Below are positions 24,121-31,459 of a DNA stretch of 64,000 bases, one piece after another. A program made the position numbers and the translations under genes. The stretch spans positions 62,001 through 126,000 of the forward strand of contig JABLXK010000003.1 in the NCBI GenBank assembly GCA_013178095.1, given 5' to 3'. The notes under the pieces were generated by a model. The model was given only the letters and a program-made list of their open reading frames with translations. It made no database searches and was not told the origin of the DNA. Numbering within the stretch: the stretch's first letter is position 1; each line of letters begins with the position of its first letter. This DNA is from Anaerolineae bacterium (GTDB taxonomy: Bacteria > Chloroflexota > Anaerolineae > Anaerolineales > Anaerolineaceae).

Positions 24121-26313
24121 TCATTCAATCTGCTTCTCGCGCAGGAACCGTTCCGGGGTAATCGGCAAGCTGTCGATCCACAGGCCGCAGGCGTCGTGCA
24201 CGGCGGAGGCCAGGGCAGGGGCAAAGGTCACCAGGGGCATTTCGCCCATGCCGCGCGCGCCGTACGGGCCATTCGGATCGGCTTCCTCAAGGATCAGCGT
24301 CTCCATTTTTTCCGGGATGTCCATGATGGTGGGAATCATGTAGGTAGTCAGGCTGCGGGTGCGCAGGCGGCACTGCTCGTATTTCAGGTCTTCCATCAGG
24401 GCGTAACCGGCGCCTTGAATGGTGGCGCCTTCGATCTGCCCCTTCACCTGGATGGGATTGATCGCTTTGCCTACGTCATCCGCGCAGATCACTTCCAGCA
24501 GCTCGATCTTGCCGGTAACCTCGTCGATTCTTACCTTAACCGCTTCGGCGGTATAACCATAACCGAAGTTGGGATGGGCGGGTTGGCCGCTGCCGGTGCG
24601 GTTGGGGATCTCGGGGGAATGATATTGGACCCGGCCTATCGCCGGGCGTTCCTCCTTATCCCAGGCCGCCTGCGCAAGGTTGACGGCCGCCAGGATGGCG
24701 TTGCCGGACATGAAGGTCAGGCGCGAAGCGGAGGCGCTGCCCGCGTCCCCGGTTTGATCAGTGTCGGCGTTGATAATTTCAACTTTATCCAGCGGGATGT
24801 GCAGGGCGCTGGCGGCGAATTGGGCATATACGGTCTGCGCGCCCTGGCCCATGTCCGCGCCGGCAAAGCGCACCACAGCTTTGTCGACGGCTTCTGCGCC
24901 ATACATCTCCACGGTTGCCCAGCAGGTATCCGGCGGGATGCCGAAGCACTTGAAACCTGCCGAGAATCCCAGTCCGACCTGCTTGTCGGGACCTCCCTTC
25001 GGGCGCTGCCAACCGGTATCGGTTTCCCGCCAGCCGGCTTTGGTAGCGCAGGCACGTATAACCTTCTCTATACTGATCCCCTGCGGGAGCGGCGAATCCA
25101 CCGCGGAAAGCTCGCCTTCATGAATGACGTTGCGCATGCGCATTTCGACCGGATCGAGCCCGAGTTTTTCGGCGAGTTTGTCTATCTGCATTTCGGCTGC
25201 AAAGGTTACCTGCGGCGAGCCGAAACCGCGGAAAGCCCCGCTGGGGATGTGGTTGGTATAAACGGCGCAGGCGTCGATTTTCACGTTGGGGATGAAGTAC
25301 GGCCCGGCGGCCAGGGTGGCGGCGCTGCCGAGCACCGCTGCGGAGGAGGAAGCATAGGCGCCTCCGTCGGCGATGATATCGATCTGCGCGGCGGTAAGCC
25401 TGCCGGTCTCTTCCGCGCCCCATTTGGCGCGGATGATGAACGGGTGGCGCTTATGGTGCGCAATAAAGGATTCCTCGCGATTCCAGACGATCTTGACCGG
25501 CCGCGCATGGCCGGCGCGATGCAGGTGCAGCGCAGCCAGCGCCAGCGCGATCTGGACGGAGATATCCTCTTTCCCGCCGAAAGCGCCGCCGATAGCCGCG
25601 TAAGAAACCTGTACGTTCTCCAGAGGAATTTGCAGGGCATGCGCGATCTGGTTTTGGTCGTTGTGCGCCCACTGCCCGGATGTGATCACGTGCACGCGGC
25701 CGCCATCGTCCACGTACGAAACGCCGGCCTCGGGCTGCAGGAAGGCGTGTTCCTGCGCGGGAGTGCGGTATTCTGTGGTGACGATCACATCCGCCTTTTC
25801 AAACGCGGCTTCTACGTCGCCTTTGCGGATGTGGTCTTCAAAAAATATGTTCGAGCGGGTTTGAGGATGCAACAGAGGCGCACCCGGCTGCATGGCAGTC
25901 AGGGGATCATCGAGAACGGGCAGGTCTTCGTAGTCGATGCGGATCAGCCGGCAGGCGGCTTCGGCAATGGCTTCATCCTCGGCCACGACCAGGGCGATCT
26001 TGTCGCCGGCAAAACGCACGCGGTCGGTGAAGGGCTTGACAGACCCCGGCCCGCACAGCACCGGCTGGTCCCGGCTGATGATGCCGTACTCGTTGCAGGG
26101 CACGTCGCGCGCGGTCAACACGGCCAGCACGCCGGGAAGGGCTTGCGCCGCCGAGGTATCGAGGCTGCGGATGAGAGCGTGGGCATGGCTGGAAAAAACC
26201 ATTTTCATCGTTGCCTGATGGGGAAAATTGATATCGCCCGGGTACCGTGCTTTGCCGGTCACCTTAGCGGCAGCGTCGATGCGGTTGACTGATTTACCGA
26301 TAAAATCCAGCAT
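24121..26313 (-). CDS. Xanthine dehydrogenase-family molybdopterin-binding subunit
   Basis: A 730-residue large subunit. It begins FIGKSVNRIDAAAKVTGKARYPGD, the typical hammerhead-domain start. Molybdopterin-site stretches follow: QWAHNDQNQIAHAL, GGAFGGKEDI near residue 242, GAFRGFGSPQ near 360, GADMGQGAQT near 475, and the C-terminal GARGMGEMPLVTFAPALASA containing the catalytic-type glutamate. It would hydroxylate a purine or other N-heterocycle with water as oxygen source. Normal partners (2Fe-2S small subunit, FAD subunit) are absent from both flanks, so the enzyme must borrow them or work with a distant set. Start ATG follows AAGGACCTCTTC. Confidence 0.88.
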   Translation of the reverse strand: MLDFIGKSVNRIDAAAKVTGKARYPGDINFPHQATMKMVFSSHAHALIRSLDTSAAQALPGVLAVLTARDVPCNEYGIISRDQPVLCGPGSVKPFTDRVRFAGDKIALVVAEDEAIAEAACRLIRIDYEDLPVLDDPLTAMQPGAPLLHPQTRSNIFFEDHIRKGDVEAAFEKADVIVTTEYRTPAQEHAFLQPEAGVSYVDDGGRVHVITSGQWAHNDQNQIAHALQIPLENVQVSYAAIGGAFGGKEDISVQIALALAALHLHRAGHARPVKIVWNREESFIAHHKRHPFIIRAKWGAEETGRLTAAQIDIIADGGAYASSSAAVLGSAATLAAGPYFIPNVKIDACAVYTNHIPSGAFRGFGSPQVTFAAEMQIDKLAEKLGLDPVEMRMRNVIHEGELSAVDSPLPQGISIEKVIRACATKAGWRETDTGWQRPKGGPDKQVGLGFSAGFKCFGIPPDTCWATVEMYGAEAVDKAVVRFAGADMGQGAQTVYAQFAASALHIPLDKVEIINADTDQTGDAGSASASRLTFMSGNAILAAVNLAQAAWDKEERPAIGRVQYHSPEIPNRTGSGQPAHPNFGYGYTAEAVKVRIDEVTGKIELLEVICADDVGKAINPIQVKGQIEGATIQGAGYALMEDLKYEQCRLRTRSLTTYMIPTIMDIPEKMETLILEEADPNGPYGARGMGEMPLVTFAPALASAVHDACGLWIDSLPITPERFLREKQIE

Positions 26314-26508
26314 GAAGAGGTCCTTAAAGAAAAATTATTAAAGATAATCGAAATATTCGCAATTATTAATTCTTAATCGAGTAAATACTTCTTTATCTTA
26401 TATTTCAAGAAGAAATCGCCAAGAAAGGTATATTGATTTGTGTAATATACAGATCAAGATTTTTCATTAAAAAGGTCCTCAATAAATATCTCGAATATAT
26501 AATTCCTG

Positions 26509-27579
26509 TCAGATCAATCCAAGCGCTTTGCGTTGTCTTTCATTAAAAAAACTTGCATAATCTTCAATGAAATAACACTTCCTGGAAAATTCACCGGATT
26601 CATCTACTGATTTAAATAGATCGGCCAGATACAAGCTGGAATCGCGGTCAATCGGCGTCCAGGTAATTAAATGAAACCCATCGGTATTTGCGATTATTGT
26701 ACTCAATTCCATCATCCAGAGAAGCGTACCGTCATTGCGGAAAAAAGGTACGGGGAAACCGATGGAGTTGCCGATATGTTGGTGTTCCTGTTGGATGGAA
26801 AGCTCCCAGATTTTTTGAAATTCAGGCGTTTCATTCAATAAATCGAGAATGGTCACCAATCTCTCATCTTCATTCACCAGTAGATTGGATACAGATGAAC
26901 GGAAGCGGATCATCTGCTTGATGTAGTATTCCTGAGCGTAGGGACCGCGGGTGCGGCTCATAGGGCTGTTTTGTATATGTTTTGGGATCCCGCCCATGCT
27001 GGAGTTCAATCTTTGCCAGCAGCCCCAATCTTTCAAATCGCTCTCTTTGTAACCAGCAAATGCCAGTTCGTAATGAGTAGTCGCGCGTAAACACCAGTAG
27101 CGGTCCATGACGAAGGCGCATAAAGGTTCCCGGCATAACTGATTCTTCCAGTCCGGATTGCTGGGAAGCCTGGTTTCGAGTTCACCATTGGCAACCTGCA
27201 GGTCGTGCAGGATCCTTTTCAATTGCAAACGGTTCTTGATGGGAATTTCGTTGTAAAGCTGAATGATCTTTTCAAGCTCGGAAGTTTCAATGATGCGGTG
27301 TTTACGATGGAGATGTTCTTTGAAAAACCATTGGACGACTGCAACCACCCGCTTGCCGGTTTCATCGTAAGTCTTGGCGCTGATCATCTTGGCTGATTCA
27401 TTGGCCGAGGTCCACTGTTGAAATGTTTTAGGCCCGATTTCCTCGACCAGACCTTCGGTTTGATTGATTTCATCCAATGCCGTCCTGCGCGAGATGCCGG
27501 ATTTTGTCAGCCAGTTATATAAAATTTCACCACTAACTTCGTCGTCAAAAATGAAAGCAGTCTTTCCATCCTTATCCAT
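26509..27579 (-). CDS. Putative regulator: HTH-like N-terminus plus MmyB/PAS-like domain
   Basis: 356 residues, not confidently recognised. The first 60 residues (LTKSGISRRTALDEINQ, then IGPKTFQQW) look like an XRE-type helix-turn-helix. After a helical linker, CAFVMDRYWCLRATTHYEL near residue 155 resembles the start of a MmyB-type PAS-like ligand-binding domain, and PVPFFRNDGTLLWMMELSTI near 290 resembles a later PAS strand. It is divergent from the EIIC-fusion gene with 207 bases between, the layout of a local regulator. The function is inferred, not shown. The ribosome site is AAAGGAATTGAACC. Confidence 0.5.
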   Translation of the reverse strand: MDKDGKTAFIFDDEVSGEILYNWLTKSGISRRTALDEINQTEGLVEEIGPKTFQQWTSANESAKMISAKTYDETGKRVVAVVQWFFKEHLHRKHRIIETSELEKIIQLYNEIPIKNRLQLKRILHDLQVANGELETRLPSNPDWKNQLCREPLCAFVMDRYWCLRATTHYELAFAGYKESDLKDWGCWQRLNSSMGGIPKHIQNSPMSRTRGPYAQEYYIKQMIRFRSSVSNLLVNEDERLVTILDLLNETPEFQKIWELSIQQEHQHIGNSIGFPVPFFRNDGTLLWMMELSTIIANTDGFHLITWTPIDRDSSLYLADLFKSVDESGEFSRKCYFIEDYASFFNERQRKALGLI

Positions 27580-27624
27580 GGTTCAATTCCTTTTCTAAAG
27601 AAGCTCCGCTACACAGAATAAATA

Positions 27625-27654
27625 TTGACGATTTCTACCTGAAATTACTATATT
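27625..27654 (+). promoter_or_regulatory. Promoter of the EIIC-fusion gene
   Basis: TTGACG and TATATT separated by 18 bases. An inverted repeat CTATA-TTAAG-TATAG (27648-27662) covers the -10 and start point, and the palindrome CCTAAATTAGG (27671-27681) lies just downstream, both plausible repressor sites. The implied leader is about 125 bases long. Confidence 0.5.
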
Positions 27655-27786
27655 AAGTATAGCAGAAATACCTAAATTAGGAATATTGAATAAAAATAGT
27701 TTCCGAAAGGAAGGTGATGTTATTCTATAACGATTTTGCCAATACTTCAATCTAAATAACCTGTAATATTAAAAAAGGAGCGAATC

Positions 27787-29343
27787 ATGAAAAAAATTGC
27801 TGTAATAGGGAGTAGCGGAGGACATTTGTTTGTTCTTGGAGGAAATAATCCCCAGGCGCTGCTGGAAGAAATTATTAATCAAGCCAAAGCGGCTTCGATC
27901 GAAGTCAGCCACATTGCATTCATTGCGGCTTCCACCAGCATGGACCATGTAACCGAGCAAACTGTCGGCACTTTATGGACCAAAGGCAAGGATGGCTTGC
28001 TGCCGAAATTTGAAGATAGATTGGAGAAAACGAACGACGAGGCAATAACAGAATGCAAGTTAATCGCGGACGCCATTCGCAAAGGCGAAGTGGATGGGTT
28101 GGTCATGGTCTCCGCTGATCCGAAAGGTATCAACGCTGAAGTACTGAAAGCTGCTACGGAAATGAAAATTCCGGTGGCTGGCACGGGTGGTAGTTCGATG
28201 GCGGCCGCTCGTTCGCTGGGTGCGAACGTGATCTCCTCTTCGGGCACGACCGGTTCAACCAACCGAACCAGGGCAGTCGGGTACGTTTCCGCGTTTGCTT
28301 CGGAATGGAAACAAAAATATACCCCGGTAATCGGAAAAACCGCGGAAGTGGATAGTGGGAATATCCTGAAAAGGATCCACTTGCGCAGCATCATGATGTC
28401 ATCGCTACCTGCTTTCATCGCCATGGCCTTGACCCTTGCGGTTGGCAATATCCCCTTCCTGAAGGAATCGGTCGGGCCGCTCTTTGACACATTGGTTGGT
28501 GCGCTGCCTATTGTTGTCGCGGTTGTAGCTGCCAAGCAGGTCTCCGGATTGGACGAAGTCGGTATTGTCGCCGGGGTTGTGGCTGGCGTTCTTTCGGTGA
28601 ATGGCGGCATTCTCGGCGGAATCGTAGGTGGTGTGGTTGCTGGAATTTTGGCCAGCTATTTGCTGCAATGGTCTTTCCGCATGCGCTTTCCGGCAACAAC
28701 CTCGAGCTTGGTGGCTGGCGCTTTTGGCGGTTTGGCTGGCGGTTTGTTGGTTTATTTCCTGCTGGCTCCGATCACTTTATGGGCCGGCAACTCGATTCGC
28801 CAATTGATCCAGGTTGCCCTTGATTTCAATGCCATCCTTGCCGGCGCCATTGCCGGATTGCTAATCTGGCCGGCGATCATTGGCGGCGTGTATCACGCAG
28901 CGATCCTTCCGATTGTCTTGCTTGAAATGGAGACTCAAGGGAACAGCTTCCTGGGCGCAGTGGATATGGTCGGTTTAGTGATGGTTTCCGCTGGGATCAC
29001 GCTGGCGAATATCATTGCTCCCAAGGTGAAAAGCGAAGCCTCAGTGGCTGCCCCTGGCTTTTTCGTGAACATGGTCTTCGGGACTTTCGTGGAAGCTGCC
29101 TACCCCTTCATGTTTTCGGATAAATGGGTATTCGCCCTGGCGCTCTTTTCCGCTATGGTCGGCGGAGCTTTCGTGGGATTCTTCAACGCTCGCGGTATGG
29201 GTTATCTACCAACTTTCGTTGCCCCAACCGTTTCTAATAATCCTTTCGGTTTTGCCGCATCCATGGTGATCGCATTGGTACTCTCCTGCGTCCTGACTAT
29301 CATCGTTAATAAGATGGCAAAGAAAAAAGAGACTGAAGCCTAG
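27787..29343 (+). CDS. Unknown soluble domain fused to PTS EIIC-like membrane domain
   Basis: 518 residues. Residues 1 to about 190 form a soluble, glycine-rich Rossmann-like domain (IAVIGSSGGHLFVLGG, GLVMVSADPKG, AGTGGSSMAAARSLGA, SSSGTTGSTNRTRAVGY) that I cannot place. It lacks the phospho-cysteine loop of an EIIB and the phospho-histidine motif of an EIIA. Residues from about 200 form an EIIC-like channel with about ten helices. Its best-matching stretches are GGVYHAAILPIVLLEME near 375 and FVEAAYPFMFSD near 435, the positions of the His and GITEP-type Glu in glucose-superfamily EIIC proteins. No EIIA or EIIB gene is adjacent. The start follows AAAAAAGGAGCGAATC. Transport is likely; the phosphorylation route is unknown. 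Confidence 0.75.
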   Translation: MKKIAVIGSSGGHLFVLGGNNPQALLEEIINQAKAASIEVSHIAFIAASTSMDHVTEQTVGTLWTKGKDGLLPKFEDRLEKTNDEAITECKLIADAIRKGEVDGLVMVSADPKGINAEVLKAATEMKIPVAGTGGSSMAAARSLGANVISSSGTTGSTNRTRAVGYVSAFASEWKQKYTPVIGKTAEVDSGNILKRIHLRSIMMSSLPAFIAMALTLAVGNIPFLKESVGPLFDTLVGALPIVVAVVAAKQVSGLDEVGIVAGVVAGVLSVNGGILGGIVGGVVAGILASYLLQWSFRMRFPATTSSLVAGAFGGLAGGLLVYFLLAPITLWAGNSIRQLIQVALDFNAILAGAIAGLLIWPAIIGGVYHAAILPIVLLEMETQGNSFLGAVDMVGLVMVSAGITLANIIAPKVKSEASVAAPGFFVNMVFGTFVEAAYPFMFSDKWVFALALFSAMVGGAFVGFFNARGMGYLPTFVAPTVSNNPFGFAASMVIALVLSCVLTIIVNKMAKKKETEA

Positions 29344-29379
29344 TCTCGCGTCAAAGAAACAAAAAGAAAAGAGGTAAAA

Positions 29380-30219
29380 ATGATCATCGGCGATATGAAA
29401 CAAAAAATGGAATTGGCCAGGAAAAAGGTTTTGAATGCCATTGAAGAACACCAAGGGACCACACTTCTAGCTACGGGTGTAACCGGCGACGATGCACGTC
29501 TTGCGCTTGCGGCAGTGCAAGCTGGGGCTCGCATGGTTGAACCTAATCACCCGGCGCTGGCATTGGCGCGCGGGTATAAAGGCGTGACTTCCATGCACGC
29601 CGCAGAGGAATTGCGCCATGAGATCACCATGGAGCAGATGGCGGAAGCCACCCGCGGCGTTCGCAACGTCGTCGGAAAAGATATTTACATCACCGTTGGC
29701 GCGCCGGGGACTTTTGCCGAAGTGATGCCGACCCCTCTCACTGAAGAGGGCGTTGTTTTGCTGGCAAAAGCAGGGGCGGACGGGTTGCATACCCATAAAG
29801 CTACGCTTGAGGATTTGAAAGATGTGGTCGACATTGCACACCGCAATGGATTGTTGGTTGATGCTTATATTGCCCATCCGGCGGATCGCCACTTGTTTGG
29901 CATCCCGTGCGCTACACCTATAGAAGTAGGCGATACAGCCAAGCGCATGCAGGATATCGGTGTCGACTTTGTCGGCCTGATGACCGGTATGAGTTATGAA
30001 GGGGTCAAAGCCGGGGAGATTGCCGATCCGGTGAAAGAACGCATCGAAGCATTGGTGAAATCCGTGACTGTACCTACCTTGGCCGAGGGCGGGATCAACC
30101 TGGATAATTTCAAGGCTTTCATGGGGACAGGCGTAAAAATCATTGTAGTTGGGACAGCTATCGATGATGTCGCCCGCAAAGCGGTCGATCAAGTAATTAA
30201 AACGCTGTTGCAGCACTAG
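29380..30219 (+). CDS. Phosphate-binding TIM-barrel enzyme (aldolase/epimerase-like)
   Basis: 279 residues with a clear beta/alpha-barrel rhythm. Likely phosphate-binding loops at the C-terminal end are TLAEGGINLDNF and IIVVGTAIDD, as in NanE, ribulose-phosphate epimerase and HisA-type barrels. Catalytic candidates are acidic and histidine residues in GADGLHTHKATLED near residue 140 and VDAYIAHPADRH near 165. The substrate is unknown. It lies 36 bases after the EIIC-fusion gene with its own GAGGTAAAAA site, so it likely processes the sugar or sugar phosphate brought in by that protein. A strong terminator follows. Confidence 0.68.
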   Translation: MIIGDMKQKMELARKKVLNAIEEHQGTTLLATGVTGDDARLALAAVQAGARMVEPNHPALALARGYKGVTSMHAAEELRHEITMEQMAEATRGVRNVVGKDIYITVGAPGTFAEVMPTPLTEEGVVLLAKAGADGLHTHKATLEDLKDVVDIAHRNGLLVDAYIAHPADRHLFGIPCATPIEVGDTAKRMQDIGVDFVGLMTGMSYEGVKAGEIADPVKERIEALVKSVTVPTLAEGGINLDNFKAFMGTGVKIIVVGTAIDDVARKAVDQVIKTLLQH

Positions 30220-30235
30220 AAAAGATCAGCACGAA

Positions 30236-30271
30236 AAAAGAAGGAGGTTGGCTTTTCAACCTCCTTCTTTT
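30236..30271. terminator. Bidirectional terminator
   Basis: AAAAGAAGGAGGTTG pairs with CAACCTCCTTCTTTT: 15 perfect base pairs, 6-base loop, T-rich exits in both directions. It separates the TIM-barrel gene (+) from the phosphoesterase gene (-). Confidence 0.9.
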
Positions 30272-30323
30272 AATAATTCGTATTCATCAATAAATACATC
30301 CTGATTTTTGACCTGCCGGTAAA

Positions 30324-31253
30324 TCAATACTCATCCTCGATATTGTGATCAGGGGTGAAGGAAAACTCACCAAATTGCTCAATGTATTTAAAGCCCTTTT
30401 GCACGTCGCGGGTGACCACCAGATGGCCTTTTTTATTGGGGACAATGTGCCAGCGGATCAAGGCGATCCGGCCTTTCTCAATTTCGATACAGGTGATCCA
30501 GCGCGGGTGCACGCAGGAACCGATGTTGAAATAGGGCGGTTTTCCTTTTTTAGGGAAATGCGCGCGGTGCGTGTGCCCGGCGATGATGGGTTGGTGGTGT
30601 TCCTCGGCCCACTTGATCAACACTTCTTCGACTCTTTGAACCTTGTTGATATCCTGCGAGGCGCTGCTGGGATCCTGCAAACCCAGCAATTGCAGCGGCC
30701 GCCATAACAGGCGCAGCAGGATACCGTTCAACCAGATCATGCGGTGGAAGGTGGTATCCGCCTGATGGCCGTGCACCGCAAAAAACTCCAGGCCGCTTTC
30801 CTTGTGTTTAAAAACCAAGCCCTCGTGCGCGGTGAAATCATTAAAAAGGACTTCCTTTTCTTCAGTAACCCGATTGAAGATGTGATTCAATTTGCGATGC
30901 ACTAATTCTGGATTGCGGTATTCATTGTCGTGGTTCCCGAAAATGTAATACAGGCGCTGTTTACGGTGCAATTTTTGCAGCAGGCGGTAAACTTCCTCGT
31001 GCGCAAGCCGGATGGGCTCGATATATTTGAACTTGAGCAGCTCGTCGCCATCCCCGACTTCGACGTAGGTGAAATGGTTGTCGTAATAATAATTGAGCGC
31101 GCACAGGTAAATGGTTTCGTTGTGCGCAAAGCCATCCGCCCAGGTGTTGTTGCCGCGATGCACGTCGCTGAAGAAGACCAACCGGTCGCGATTGGTGAAC
31201 TCGATCCGTTGGGCGGATTCAAAAATTCGGGTCAGTATCTTGTGATTACCCAT
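30324..31253 (-). CDS. Calcineurin-like metallophosphoesterase
   Basis: 309 residues with the complete two-metal signature in order: FFSDVHRGNN near residue 29, VGDGDEL near 67, FGNHDNEY near 105, VHGHQAD near 160 and GHTHRAHF near 228. It is a cytoplasmic phosphoesterase with no signal peptide. The natural substrate (nucleotide, phospholipid or other phosphodiester) cannot be told. It is a single gene, convergent with the TIM-barrel gene and divergent from the penicillin acylase homologue. The ribosome site is weak. Confidence 0.88.
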   Translation of the reverse strand: MGNHKILTRIFESAQRIEFTNRDRLVFFSDVHRGNNTWADGFAHNETIYLCALNYYYDNHFTYVEVGDGDELLKFKYIEPIRLAHEEVYRLLQKLHRKQRLYYIFGNHDNEYRNPELVHRKLNHIFNRVTEEKEVLFNDFTAHEGLVFKHKESGLEFFAVHGHQADTTFHRMIWLNGILLRLLWRPLQLLGLQDPSSASQDINKVQRVEEVLIKWAEEHHQPIIAGHTHRAHFPKKGKPPYFNIGSCVHPRWITCIEIEKGRIALIRWHIVPNKKGHLVVTRDVQKGFKYIEQFGEFSFTPDHNIEDEY

Positions 31254-31459
31254 AATGCCATGCTTTTATAGAAATTTTCGATTGTTAAGATACCATCGGG
31301 TTTTCAAAGCGTCAATCAAGCGGATGTAAAGGATTGGTTAAGGTTTAAAAGGCTGTTTCAAGGGTGATTTCCGGTATTGCGACGTATCCTCCCTTCGACC
31401 CGGGGGTTTCCTAAGCTAAATATGCATCCTTATTTACGTTAAACCAAGGAGGTCTCGTA

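Noticed and set aside
24010-26292. A 760-residue ORF on the plus strand
   Set aside because: It is antisense to the molybdenum hydroxylase, whose motifs are unmistakable. The plus-strand translation has the low-complexity Gly/Arg/His look of a shadow of GC-rich coding DNA.
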